Shown here: in pieces, positions 10,825-18,357 of the stretch
Numbering within the stretch: the stretch's first letter is position 1
Layout of the letters: every line of letters starts with the position of its first letter
Origin: a virus
Virus record (IMG/VR): IMGVR_UViG_3300036770_003991
Coordinates: 1-23,695 of that record
DNA length: 23,695 nucleotides
Direction: 5' to 3' (one strand)
The notes under the pieces: generated by a model
What the model saw: only the letters and a program-made list of their open reading frames with translations
Databases searched by the model: none
Told to the model about the DNA's origin: nothing
Program-made: the position numbers and the translations under genes

Positions 10825-11246
10825 CCAGTAGGGTACCGGGCTACCTAGATCCCGGCCCGATCGGGGGGGCATCGCACCTAGGTGCTCGGTCGCCCCGACC
10901 GGCCTCCGCCGCTATGGCCCGGTGCCCCGGGGCGGCTTCGATGAGTGGAACCGTAATGACCCCATCGCCCAACGTCAACCCCCTATCTCACCCTGTTGGT
11001 GATTGACCCAGGGTAAGACAAGTAAATACAAGGGTCGGAGCCTTCGCATTACCCTCTTCCAATATATATTAAATTTTTTTGCTGTTTTGGGTCGGCGTTT
11101 CCTTAGGATAGTTTTGCTGGAAGTTTGAGGGAATGGAAAAAGCCCGGGGGTTAGCCGGGCTGGGGAAGACTTTGGGAAAAATCTGGGGGGTTAGAGCTGG
11201 TTTTAAGTTTTGTTAGGCTCTACAGAATAGGGAGCTATAGGTTGAG
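10825..11246. other. Gene-free junction between GC-rich and AT-rich regions
   Basis: No credible gene. It holds a GCACCTAGGTGC palindrome (10874-10885). Composition switches near 11030-11060 from GC-rich to AT-rich (ATATATATTAAATTTTTTT). A leftward terminator follows at 11136-11161. This could be a boundary of a terminal repeat or an acquired segment. Confidence 0.5.
11136..11161 (-). terminator. Leftward intrinsic terminator of the thyX operon
   Basis: AGCCCGG (11141-11147) pairs with CCGGGCT (11155-11161), followed on the minus strand by TTTTT. It would end the long leftward transcript after the dCMP deaminase. Confidence 0.75.
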
Positions 11247-11783
11247 TCACAAGATAGACGATATGTGTTGATCGATAATCTGACGGATTTTCCGGTTTTC
11301 ATTTTTCTTCAGCAGAATTGTGTCAATTCTGTTCTGAAGTAGGAAGCTGTATACGTGCTGCTCTTGTGCGTAGGTTTCGTCTGATTGCCCTATAATTCGC
11401 CGTATGCCGCTGTTAACTATCAATTTGGCACATCCATAGCAGGGAGAGCCATTTATAATAAGCGTGGCGTCTTTGCGGGCGTGCGGGTCGGCCCACATGA
11501 TGGCGTTTGCTTCGGCGTGTGTGGCGATGCAGTCGTCATATATGCTGCCCGACGGGGAACCGTTTTTGTATCTCGGACAATATCCTTCGTTACAATGCCC
11601 CATGCCGGGCGGTGACCCGTTGTATCCTTGTGATAACAAACGTTTGTTGTCACCGATGATAACGGCAAAATATTGGCGTTTCGCACATGTTGAAAACGTT
11701 TTGGCAAGATGGTCGCATGACATAAGCCATTTGGCCTCATGAGGCCGGATGCCGTATTTGAAGTCAAGATATTGAAGATTCAT
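11247..11783 (-). CDS. dCMP deaminase (ComEB/deoxycytidylate deaminase family)
   Basis: Converts dCMP to dUMP, the substrate of thymidylate synthase. The 178 residues carry the zinc-dependent deaminase signature: His89-Ala-Glu91 in CIATHAEANAI and Pro114-Cys115-Tyr-Gly-Cys118 in GSPCYGCAKLI. Extra cysteines (64, 69) in the GHCNEGYCP segment match a second metal site seen in many dCMP deaminases. The N-terminus (KWLMSCDHLAKTFSTCAKRQ) is typical of the family. AGGG lies 8 nt before the ATG. It is the last gene of the leftward operon, and together with ThyX at the other end it completes dCMP to dTMP. 10-bp tandem repeats lie just upstream. Confidence 0.92.
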   Translation of the reverse strand: MNLQYLDFKYGIRPHEAKWLMSCDHLAKTFSTCAKRQYFAVIIGDNKRLLSQGYNGSPPGMGHCNEGYCPRYKNGSPSGSIYDDCIATHAEANAIMWADPHARKDATLIINGSPCYGCAKLIVNSGIRRIIGQSDETYAQEQHVYSFLLQNRIDTILLKKNENRKIRQIIDQHISSIL

Positions 11784-11794
11784 TAATCAACCCT

Positions 11795-11840
11795 ACGCAA
11801 CTGCACGCAACTGCACGCAACTGCACGCAATTGCACGCAA
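11795..11840. repeat. 10-bp tandem repeat upstream of the dCMP deaminase
   Basis: CTGCACGCAA occurs at 11801, 11811 and 11821, then TTGCACGCAA at 11831; a partial unit precedes them. The 10-bp period places each unit on the same DNA face, which would suit cooperative protein binding. Slippage during replication is another explanation. Confidence 0.75.
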
Positions 11841-11851
11841 TCCCTAGTAGT

Positions 11852-12397
11852 TCAGTCGGCCACACGGTAAAGGAAGGCCCGCCGCCCCTCGGCATCGATT
11901 GTTGACCACATGATAGCGATAGCCGAATACCCGATAATATCGATAAGGGTATCGATAATGGTTTCGTCCTCTACCATATTGACAGAAACCGCCGTGTTGA
12001 AATTATTCTTGGAACGTTCAAGAATGTTTTCTAACCGGGCAATCTTGTCGTGCATTCTGATAAGAAGACCCACATTCCCAAACCGGGCAATGTTCTCAGG
12101 ACCATAATCCTTTTGCTTGCGAATCAAAAGTTCTACAACATAGTTTTGAGCAGGATAGTATCCTTCAAGATACAATAGCCTAAGAGCATGACGACCAATA
12201 AAGCTCCAGACTGAAGGGTCTGTTTCTACGGTCATAGATTGATTAAATTCAAACTTTTGAATTTCTTGATTAAACCGATGACGCATAAAACGAACGAGTG
12301 TTTGGCTTTGATCAAAGTTCTTTTCTACAGTCATCGTGTAGATTTGAGAAATAGCCTCATTGGCTGCTTCTTGCCATGTCTTATCAATTGTTTTCAA
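11852..12397 (-). CDS. DUF1599/Nmad1-like protein
   Basis: The start is probably TTG 12397, inside the end of the upstream gene, with AAAGGA about 10 nt before it. 181 residues. The C-terminal half has the family pattern LLIRKQKDYGPENIARFG, GLLIRMHDKIARLENI and DETIIDTLIDIIGYSAIAIM. I recall this domain (DUF1599) being grouped with nucleotide-modification systems in phages; the exact reaction is unknown. The N-terminal 80 residues are helical and not recognised. It lies between a deaminase and small genes of the thyX operon, consistent with nucleotide metabolism. Confidence 0.7.
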   Translation of the reverse strand: MKTIDKTWQEAANEAISQIYTMTVEKNFDQSQTLVRFMRHRFNQEIQKFEFNQSMTVETDPSVWSFIGRHALRLLYLEGYYPAQNYVVELLIRKQKDYGPENIARFGNVGLLIRMHDKIARLENILERSKNNFNTAVSVNMVEDETIIDTLIDIIGYSAIAIMWSTIDAEGRRAFLYRVAD

Positions 12398-12779
12398 GAT
12401 ACTCTGTTCCTTTAATGATTCCCTTTATTACATATGTTGAAATTGCGCCTTCAATAAGCTCTCTAGAAACCCACTCATCAAGCACAGTGATTACTTCACC
12501 TTGCTCGTCAGTGATTTCAAGTTTACCGAAGACATATCTTTCAACGCCTTTCTTGGCACCATCAAGCATAATCTCGAGCTCATTAATCCGGGCTTTGAGT
12601 TCTATAACTTCTTGTGCTGCTGAATAATAAAAATCTGATGGGTGCTTCATTTTAACTTCAGCACCGCTTTCTATCTCAGCAGCAATGTCACCTAAAATAG
12701 AGAGAACTTCCTCTAAAGGTTCATCACTGTCTTGTGTATCGTTCAAAGACGACTTCTGGATCTCTTCCGCAGAATCCAC
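12384..12779 (-). CDS. Hypothetical acidic coiled-coil protein, 131 aa
   Basis: GTG 12779 follows a perfect AAAGGAGG by 5 nt, a strong case for the GTG start. A long acidic N-terminus (SLNDTQDSDEPLEEVLSILGDI) is followed by a helical segment AAQEVIELKARINELEIMLDGAKKG with coiled-coil character, then a beta-type end. The family is not recognised. It overlaps the next gene by 14 nt. Confidence 0.7.
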   Translation of the reverse strand: MDSAEEIQKSSLNDTQDSDEPLEEVLSILGDIAAEIESGAEVKMKHPSDFYYSAAQEVIELKARINELEIMLDGAKKGVERYVFGKLEITDEQGEVITVLDEWVSRELIEGAISTYVIKGIIKGTEYLENN

Positions 12780-12884
12780 ATCTGCCTCCTTTTCTCATAG
12801 CGATCATAGCCTGAACCGGCCAGTCCCGGCAGCATCTTAGAATAATAATTGATTCTGGCCCGATGGGGTCTGAACCTTTATCGT

Positions 12885-13181
12885 TCATGACTTATAGTAT
12901 ATAACAGACCCTGTCTTCGTTGTGTCAACATGGGCTGTTTTTGGTGGGTTACGACGTGCCCGAACAGTATCATTTTCACCGTACACTTTACGTTCTTCTC
13001 TTCTTATTTCCTCAACGAACTGAAGTGCGTCAACAATCTCCCAGCAATAATCTGCGGGACCAGTAACCATATCATGCCAAGGCCCATTCTTACCATAAAC
13101 TGTATACATTACAGTTCCCTGAACTAAGTCTTCTTCATTGGTTACGTCATGTTCACGGACAGCGTATTCTATTTCACCCAT
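12885..13181 (-). CDS. Hypothetical protein, 98 aa
   Basis: ATG 13181 overlaps the previous gene by 8 nt and has AAGG about 9 nt upstream; the open frame to 13313 lies inside that gene and is rejected. Sequence: beta segment GTVMYTVYGKNGPWHDM, helix ADYCWEIVDALQFVEEIRREER, then a basic disordered tail (RARRNPPKTAHVDTTKTG). No recognised domain. A 105-bp gap with no clear promoter follows before the next gene. Confidence 0.65.
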   Translation of the reverse strand: MGEIEYAVREHDVTNEEDLVQGTVMYTVYGKNGPWHDMVTGPADYCWEIVDALQFVEEIRREERKVYGENDTVRARRNPPKTAHVDTTKTGSVIYYKS

Positions 13182-13611
13182 TGCTCTTTGCCTTCTTTCT
13201 TTCTTCATCAGCATCGACAATAAGGTATAAACCTCGTTTAACTTTTTTGAACCATCCAATATTATCGTTAACAAACTTGTATGCTGTTGGCTGGCTAATA
13301 GAACACTTATCACAAAGATCTTTTACAGTAATCTCTGAACCGGCATTCTCTTTAAGAAACTCAAAGATATGATTCTTTTTCCGGGTCTTTGTTTTCTTCT
13401 CAACAGAACTACCAGAGAAGCCAAAATACTCCCACCAATACTTTGCGTCATCTTCATTTATTTGATAGTGAGCAATAATTTGCTTTAAAGACTTTTCATC
13501 CTTAAAGCCGACAATAACACTAGCTCCAGCCCGGGTCTTTTCCGAATTTTTTAAAGAGTGCTGTGCGTTTACGATTTTCATCAGACGCTCTTGTTCCTGA
13601 AAACTGATCAT
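13174..13611 (-). CDS. Winged-helix DNA-binding protein, 145 aa
   Basis: Residues about 80-131 (HIFEFLKENAGSEITVKDLC, SISQPTAYKFVNDNIGWFKK, RGLYLI) match a winged helix-turn-helix: helix, turn, recognition helix at SQPTAYKFV and a beta wing ending in GLYLI. The N-terminal half is helical (LKQIIAHYQINEDDAKYWW), perhaps for dimerisation. It may regulate phage genes. Starts 13611 or 13581 are possible; both overlap the upstream gene in another frame (by 92 or 62 nt). AAAGG lies 10 nt before 13611. Confidence 0.65.
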   Translation of the reverse strand: MISFQEQERLMKIVNAQHSLKNSEKTRAGASVIVGFKDEKSLKQIIAHYQINEDDAKYWWEYFGFSGSSVEKKTKTRKKNHIFEFLKENAGSEITVKDLCDKCSISQPTAYKFVNDNIGWFKKVKRGLYLIVDADEERKKAKSNG

Positions 13612-13867
13612 AGTTAAATTTACCTTTACTGAGTACCCTTCTTCTTATTATGCAATTTTTTAAAACAGCAGTCCCAGAGGAAAAAGTATGATTTCCAAAA
13701 TCGTAGTTGGCAGCAATGTAGTAATAGTCTTCGTCTTCATCAACAAGATATCCGATAGCGGAAATAATCCTGACATCCCTTTTCCCGACCTCATCATACC
13801 ACTCGTCACCGATGGCGTAGTGATCTTTCCAGAAAACTTCAACGATGGGGTAAAAAGGGGTTTCCAT
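13520..13867 (-). CDS. Hypothetical phage protein of the WxDxx-beta type, about 115 aa
   Basis: ATG 13867 has GAGG 4 nt upstream; ATG 13900 is the alternative but has none. The pattern PIVEVFWKDHYAIGDEWYDE, VRIISAIGYLVDEDEDYYYI, AANYDF, then GTAVLKNCIIRRRVL matches a common phage family with a WxDA(H/Y) motif, a (V/I)G(Y/F)LV strand and a C-terminal (P/L)Kxx(I/V) strand. Its function is unknown to me. A perfect extended -10 lies upstream at 13949-13957. It overlaps the next gene by 92 nt. Confidence 0.7.
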   Translation of the reverse strand: METPFYPIVEVFWKDHYAIGDEWYDEVGKRDVRIISAIGYLVDEDEDYYYIAANYDFGNHTFSSGTAVLKNCIIRRRVLSKGKFNYDQFSGTRASDENRKRTALFKKFGKDPGWS

Positions 13868-13948
13868 ATAACCTCGAAAATGGGTAAGCCCCCGCACCAT
13901 AAATAATCTTACGAAATACTTACAGCCAAGGGCTTTACCACGAACTAT

Positions 13949-13957
13949 ATTATATCA
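13949..13957 (-). promoter_or_regulatory. Extended -10 promoter inside the leftward operon
   Basis: The minus strand reads TGATATAAT, a perfect TGnTATAAT. It lies at the end of the holin-like gene and about 50-80 nt before the following gene. No good -35 is seen, as is usual for extended -10 promoters. Confidence 0.5.
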
Positions 13958-14161
13958 CTTATCGTCAAGGTGCCATTGAATATGATCATCAAGTTTGTTA
14001 TCAATATGCTTGATATCTTCATCCAATTTTTCTAGCTTGTCCCTAACGACATTGTGATCTTGCCGATTTTCTTTTCTAAGCGAGTTAAACATTGCAACAA
14101 GTACCGCACCTAATGTCGTTATAAGCGCGACAATAATTGCGGACATACCTGCCGAGTCCAT
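13955..14161 (-). CDS. Holin-like / DUF2746-type membrane protein, 68 aa
   Basis: ATG 14161 overlaps the previous stop (TGATG). One transmembrane helix (about residues 6-26, MSAIIVALITTLGAVLVAMF) is followed by a charged coiled-coil-like region (VVRDKLEKLDEDIKHIDNKL) and a final HIQWHLDD. This plan and the terminal His-Trp-His segment are typical of actinophage holin-like proteins of the DUF2746 type. A role in lysis is plausible but not shown: no endolysin is visible in the window. Confidence 0.65.
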   Translation of the reverse strand: MDSAGMSAIIVALITTLGAVLVAMFNSLRKENRQDHNVVRDKLEKLDEDIKHIDNKLDDHIQWHLDDK

Positions 14162-14532
14162 CACTCACCAAGGATAAGCTCAGCAATCTCTTCAACCGAC
14201 TTGGAAAAATCACCAAATTGAGCGGCATGATCCTCAAGAATGCTAATCAGGTCTGCCTTCTTCATAGGATCAAGCGGTACCTGAACTGGTGCAGGAGCGG
14301 CAGCATCTGGGCCATCAGTCGATGAACCACGGGAACCGCCTGCGCTAGGTGCTGGCTTCTGCTCAGGCTCTAAAGGAACTCTTACCATTGCCTTCTCAAG
14401 CTCTTCAATTTGTGATTGATGCCATGAGGCAGCAGCTTCATGCTGCTTCATCATGTTCTCATTCCATGTCTTCATGCGTTCATGCTGAGACTTCATAACC
14501 TCAACATTATCGTACGGTAGATTAATGATCAT
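14161..14532 (-). CDS. Hypothetical protein, 123 aa, with Pro/Ala/Gly linker
   Basis: AAGGAG lies 6 nt before the ATG. An N-terminal coiled-coil-like segment rich in Met, His and Gln (VMKSQHERMKTWNENMMKQH) is followed by a low-complexity linker (KPAPSAGGSRGSSTDGPDAA) and a C-terminal helical domain (LISILEDHAAQFGDFSKSVE). It sits between a head-type gene and a holin-like gene, so a virion or assembly role is possible. The family is not recognised. Confidence 0.65.
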   Translation of the reverse strand: MIINLPYDNVEVMKSQHERMKTWNENMMKQHEAAASWHQSQIEELEKAMVRVPLEPEQKPAPSAGGSRGSSTDGPDAAAPAPVQVPLDPMKKADLISILEDHAAQFGDFSKSVEEIAELILGE

Positions 14533-14545
14533 TTTTATCTCCTTA

Positions 14546-15595
14546 TTACTTCTTGCTGCTTCTGGGGTGACCCTTCGGCAAAAGATCGTTATCTGTATTG
14601 TAGTTTGGATTTGACGGTCTGCCGTTTCTTAGCAGATAAAGGTAAGCATTGACTCTCGCCATTGCCCATTGACCTCTTGTCATACCCGGACGGTGTGAGG
14701 TTGAAAAAGCCCCAGCACCACGCCTGTAAACCGCTTTCAGAGCGGCCATTGTAGCACGCTTTGATGCTGCATCGCCGTGCTTGTCGTTATGAGTATCCAT
14801 CTTTGTCTTAAGAGAGCGTGTTACTGCATCCGAGAATGTTACAGATGAACCGCCTTCTGCAGAACCAGATCGGTTTCTAGAAGATCCTCTACGCCTTTCG
14901 GATGGCTTAGCAGGAGTCTTTCTTGGATCATTTGGACCGGGACGACCGTAGGTCACCTTGTCCATTTCTTCATCGTCCTCATCTTCGTCGTCTTCGTCGT
15001 CCATATCTGGTTGGACAAGACCTTTAGGAATAACAGCAAGCCTGCATTTACCATTTGGCTCAATCTCTTGCTCAATAATCATACAAACCTTTTCGCTGTG
15101 AGCAAAAACACAATTAGAGCACTTTACGCCAATCTCTGCATCTTCATTATCTTCACCAGTTTCAAACCCTACCCATACACCCTCGTCATCTGCATTAAAC
15201 TTTCCATACTTCTGAGTAATAGCAAGAAGTGCGTTTGCAAACATTCTCTCTTCGGCATCTAAACGATCAAGCATCATATGCTCATGACCTTCTTCTTCTT
15301 GATCATCTGGCGGAAGAACTATTTCATACTCAGCCTCTTTGATAACATCTTCAAGGAATTCTTCGTATGTTGAAACTTCTTCTTTTAGAAGGAATTCATT
15401 AAGAAAGTCGTATTCAGTATCGTCATACGATTTTCCTGTGAAGCCAGAGGCATAAGCGGCTCTTTCTTGAGCACGGGCCTTGTCTCTTGCGCTTCTCATA
15501 CCCGCCTGATCACCTTGCGTGTATGTATAGCATTTACCGGAATCACCAAATCTAAAACCCGGCTTCCCACCGTCTGAGCATCTTTCAACTGGCAT
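14546..15595 (-). CDS. Actinophage structural-type protein with acidic tract and four-Cys centre, 349 aa
   Basis: N-terminal PVERCSDGGKPGFRFGDSGK with GKCYTYT is a conserved opening in many actinophage virion-region proteins. Cys159, Cys162, Cys171 and Cys184 lie in a KCSNCVFA...GKCRLAVIP segment resembling a small metal-binding domain found in phage head-maturation proteins. Residues about 197-212 are almost all Asp/Glu. The C-terminus (YRRGAGAFSTSHRPGMTRGQ, DNDLLPKGHPRS) is again a known actinophage block. A head or prohead role is likely; no protease catalytic motif is seen. Lies in the thyX operon with only a weak ribosome site (GAAAG). Confidence 0.7.
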   Translation of the reverse strand: MPVERCSDGGKPGFRFGDSGKCYTYTQGDQAGMRSARDKARAQERAAYASGFTGKSYDDTEYDFLNEFLLKEEVSTYEEFLEDVIKEAEYEIVLPPDDQEEEGHEHMMLDRLDAEERMFANALLAITQKYGKFNADDEGVWVGFETGEDNEDAEIGVKCSNCVFAHSEKVCMIIEQEIEPNGKCRLAVIPKGLVQPDMDDEDDEDEDDEEMDKVTYGRPGPNDPRKTPAKPSERRRGSSRNRSGSAEGGSSVTFSDAVTRSLKTKMDTHNDKHGDAASKRATMAALKAVYRRGAGAFSTSHRPGMTRGQWAMARVNAYLYLLRNGRPSNPNYNTDNDLLPKGHPRSSKK

Positions 15596-15616
15596 AGTAC
15601 TTTCTATTTTATCAGA

Positions 15617-15898
15617 TTACTTGTAAATCGTATACAAGTCTTCACGATTCCATCTTTGAACCGGAATCTTTACATCTCCGTAATACCAGTATGCCTCTTC
15701 TGAGGAATAGTATATGCGAGCATATCCTTTTAATGCACCTTCGTCGTAAACCGGACAGTTAGGATTTGGATCTAAATATAAAGCTTTAAAATGATATGGA
15801 TCATTTTCGTAATGAATTGCATTAACTAGAGTTAGTTTGGTGTTGCAGTAAGGACATCTTTTTTCTGGATAAGGAAAATCCTTAATCACCTTCCCCAT
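15617..15898 (-). CDS. Hypothetical protein with CPYC motif, about 93 aa
   Basis: ATG 15898 (or 15904, nine bases after GGAGG) starts inside the end of the upstream gene. CPYC near the N-terminus and a later Cys in NPNCPVYDEG could hold zinc. The aromatic stretch ARIYYSSEEAYWYYG follows. No family assignment. The overlap with the preceding gene indicates coupled translation. Confidence 0.65.
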   Translation of the reverse strand: MGKVIKDFPYPEKRCPYCNTKLTLVNAIHYENDPYHFKALYLDPNPNCPVYDEGALKGYARIYYSSEEAYWYYGDVKIPVQRWNREDLYTIYK

Positions 15899-16196
15899 TA
15901 TCATCTTCTTCGTCCTCCTCATCTTGGTCATACAAGATAATTTGCTGCTCAGCAAAACGTTCCGCAATCTTAGATTGTAGCATTAAAGCAATAAGTTCAT
16001 CGACTCTATCACGGGCTATTTCAATCCCATCCATTAAACAATTTGCTTCATCAATGGAAATAAAGTGATCGTCAGTTGGAGCAACTAGCGTAAAAGCTGG
16101 AGCATAGCCGTCTTCAAAAGGTATTGCTTTAATCAAGATAGATAAGGTAGGAATATCCTCTATCTCTTCATCTCCATCGTAAGGAACAATTCTCAT
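15882..16196 (-). CDS. Hypothetical acidic protein, 104 aa
   Basis: Begins in a TAATG overlap with the thyX stop. The beta-rich first half (LSILIKAIPFEDGYAPAFTL) is followed by helices (SIDEANCLMDGIEIARDRVD) and a very acidic tail (DQDEEDEEDDNGEGD). The family is not recognised. Coupling to thyX suggests it is made at the same time. Confidence 0.7.
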   Translation of the reverse strand: MRIVPYDGDEEIEDIPTLSILIKAIPFEDGYAPAFTLVAPTDDHFISIDEANCLMDGIEIARDRVDELIALMLQSKIAERFAEQQIILYDQDEEDEEDDNGEGD

Positions 16197-16891
16197 TAGA
16201 TCGCTGACCTGCCGTTATTAATAAACGATTCCATTGTTACAGGCACATGAGCATAAATAAGGTTTTCAATTACTTCTGCATACTGTCTAATTTCTTTCTG
16301 TGCGTTTTCATCATTTCTTAACGCAAGAAAGTTAATTACACTACGTAGATTTACCGTCCAGACAAATTCTGTGTACTGACCAACTGGTAGGACTGATCTT
16401 GCAATCTCTTTTGCAATACCAGCCTCAATCATTTCATAATAGTTATTTTCAGCAACGGTGTAAGCTTCTTGAAACTTTTCTGTCACAAAATCGTAAACTG
16501 CTGGATCATCAATCTTCTCAAACGTATAATGACCCGGCTTACCAACTTGCTTACGAATAGACTCATCACTTGGAAAAAAGAAGTCTAATGAATCTGGAAC
16601 ATAGTATCTCATGCTCATCTCATTGAATGAAGACCACCTATGCCTAAACCATTCTCTTGCAACAAAGATTGGGCACTTAATGTAAAACTTAAACAAAACA
16701 TGCTCAAACGGTGTTGCATGGTTATTCTTAAGAAGATAATTAACAAGACCCGCTGCTTTATCATTCATCTCGTCTTGGTATGCAGAAAAACTAACTCTGG
16801 CAGCATTGACAACATCTAAGTCGCTACCCATAACTTCAATCAGAGATACTGCACCTTCGTTTAAAACCTTGACACTGTTTCCGTAGTTCAT
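16196..16891 (-). CDS. thyX: Flavin-dependent thymidylate synthase ThyX
   Basis: Makes dTMP from dUMP using methylene-tetrahydrofolate, FAD and NADPH (EC 2.1.1.148). The 231 residues contain the full ThyX motif RHRxxSxNExSxR at residues 83-95 (RHRWSSFNEMSMR), with the conserved FEH region (residues 62-64) before it and LRSVINFLALR, the C-terminal substrate-binding block, after it. Length is normal for the family. First gene of the leftward operon. No ribosome site precedes the ATG; a divergent intergenic region lies upstream. The dCMP deaminase at the end of the same operon supplies dUMP. Confidence 0.97.
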   Translation of the reverse strand: MNYGNSVKVLNEGAVSLIEVMGSDLDVVNAARVSFSAYQDEMNDKAAGLVNYLLKNNHATPFEHVLFKFYIKCPIFVAREWFRHRWSSFNEMSMRYYVPDSLDFFFPSDESIRKQVGKPGHYTFEKIDDPAVYDFVTEKFQEAYTVAENNYYEMIEAGIAKEIARSVLPVGQYTEFVWTVNLRSVINFLALRNDENAQKEIRQYAEVIENLIYAHVPVTMESFINNGRSAI

Positions 16892-17073
16892 GGGTATGAT
16901 GCTATCACTGAATCATCCAGATTCCGGCTTTTTGGAAAAAATTCCGTAAAACGAGACGGACCGCCAAAATCTGTGATACCTTCTCACACTATAATACGCG
17001 AAGCACACAGCGTTAGACAGTGTTACGCGTAACGTCATTATCGTTTTATTGCTTAGAGTGATAACATATATCT
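16892..17073. promoter_or_regulatory. Divergent intergenic region between thyX and the rightward genes
   Basis: Holds TATAAT on the plus strand (16990-16995), TATTAT-like sequence on the minus strand, and a perfect 12-bp palindrome GTTACGCGTAAC (17022-17033) that could be an operator. No consensus -35 is evident for either direction. The rightward gene also lacks a ribosome site; TAACAT 6 nt before its ATG could give a leaderless transcript. Confidence 0.5.
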
Positions 17074-17292
17074 ATGAACATTGTTGCAATCGTTGAATCA
17101 GACGACTGCGGTCCCGCCGTGGTTTTAGACTCTGATTATATTTCTATTATGAAGTGTGATGGGTTTTACATAGCAGCTACTCGCTGCGTTTACCGAGGGA
17201 CACCAGTTACCTGTGAAATTTCTGAGGAGGATGCACAGAAACTGATTCGTAAGGGTGTAAAATGTCTGGACATGCAAACTTACACTAAGTAA
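17074..17292 (+). CDS. Hypothetical small protein, 72 aa
   Basis: First gene rightward from the divergent region. Beta-rich (MNIVAIVESDDCGPAVVLD, YISIMKCDGFYIAATRCVY) with a helical end (SEEDAQKLIRKGVKC). Four cysteines, not arranged as a zinc motif. The family is not recognised. It is followed after 9 nt by the glycosyltransferase. Confidence 0.6.
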   Translation: MNIVAIVESDDCGPAVVLDSDYISIMKCDGFYIAATRCVYRGTPVTCEISEEDAQKLIRKGVKCLDMQTYTK

Positions 17293-17301
17293 TAAGGTTC
17301 T

Positions 17302-18312
17302 ATGAAAAAAATAAGTTGGTTCACGCCAAGTAATGTGGATGAAAGCGGAGAACTCTGGTACAGTCAAGGGTATTCTAATGCCGCAATTAGTACAATTAAG
17401 GGTCTACAATCTCGCGGGGTAGGTGTATTCTATAACCGTAGAGATATTCCCTATCATATCAATTTCTGTCAGCCTATGTATTACCAGACTGGTAGAAGTT
17501 ATACTGTAGGCTATACACCTTGGGAATCAACTAAAGTTCCTGAGTCATGGAAACAGCCTATATCGGAGTGTGACGAACTTTGGGCTACCTCAGAATTTGT
17601 AAAAGAGGTTTATGAAAAGAATAATCTTCATCATAACATTCATGTTATACCTCACGGCATTTCAGATGAATTTGAAATATACGATAGAGAGATTACGGGA
17701 AAGTTTAACTTTCTACACGTAGGTGGTGAATCAAAGCGTAAGAATGTTCAACTTGTTGTTGATGCTTTCCTAGACCTGTATGAAGGTCAAGATGATTTTC
17801 AACTTGTATTAAAGTACAATAAGTTTTGTGATGCAGAGGTTTATCTTAATGGCAGAATGGTTCCTGCCTATAATCATCCTCAGATTTATGCTGTAAGTCA
17901 TAACTTAACAACTGAAGAAATGGTTCAGTTATACCACAAGTGTCATTGCTTAGTTTATCCGACTAAGGGTGAAGGCTTTGGCATGATTCCATTTGAAGCT
18001 ATTGCTACAGGAATGCCAAGCATTGTCACAAACTTAACTGGTACTGCTGACTTTGCTAATTACTCTATTCCTTTAGAAGCTGAGTGGGATGATGCTAATC
18101 AGCAAAGTAGTATGTACGCTTTTGATGCTGGTCAATGGGCTTCTCCGAGTTATGATGCTTTATGTGATCTTATGGAGCATGTCGTCAATGAATACGACGA
18201 CTTTAAAAAATATACTCTGCAATCCGCAAGAATTCTTCACGAAACCCGCTCATGGGGCGCTGTCGCTGATATGATCATCAATCGGCTAGACGAGTACGAG
18301 AAGAATTTTTAA
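17302..18312 (+). CDS. GT-B glycosyltransferase (GT4-like)
   Basis: 336 residues with AAGG 5 nt before the ATG. Rossmann-type N-terminus (KKISWFTPSNVDESGELWYS), then HVIPHGISDEF (residues 114-124), the linker to the C-terminal domain with FLHVGGESKRKNV, and the nucleotide-sugar site GEGFGMIPFEAIATGMPS with an EX7E pair (Glu224, Glu232). These are features of retaining GT4-type enzymes. The acceptor is unknown: hypermodified DNA bases, virion proteins and host surface glycans are all possible. It is slightly shorter than usual for GT4 (about 350-400). Confidence 0.85.
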   Translation: MKKISWFTPSNVDESGELWYSQGYSNAAISTIKGLQSRGVGVFYNRRDIPYHINFCQPMYYQTGRSYTVGYTPWESTKVPESWKQPISECDELWATSEFVKEVYEKNNLHHNIHVIPHGISDEFEIYDREITGKFNFLHVGGESKRKNVQLVVDAFLDLYEGQDDFQLVLKYNKFCDAEVYLNGRMVPAYNHPQIYAVSHNLTTEEMVQLYHKCHCLVYPTKGEGFGMIPFEAIATGMPSIVTNLTGTADFANYSIPLEAEWDDANQQSSMYAFDAGQWASPSYDALCDLMEHVVNEYDDFKKYTLQSARILHETRSWGAVADMIINRLDEYEKNF

Positions 18313-18357
18313 TACCCCCTAGCATTTTTTCTTTATCAGTAGTGTCCTAGTTGATAC

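Noticed and set aside
10271-10831. Rightward open frame of 186 codons
   Set aside because: Antisense to 10384-10782; Arg/Pro/Ser-rich translation typical of a GC-rich shadow frame.
16990-16995. Strong sigma70-type promoter for the rightward genes
   Set aside because: TATAAT is perfect but no acceptable -35 or extended -10 is in place, so only a general control region is reported.
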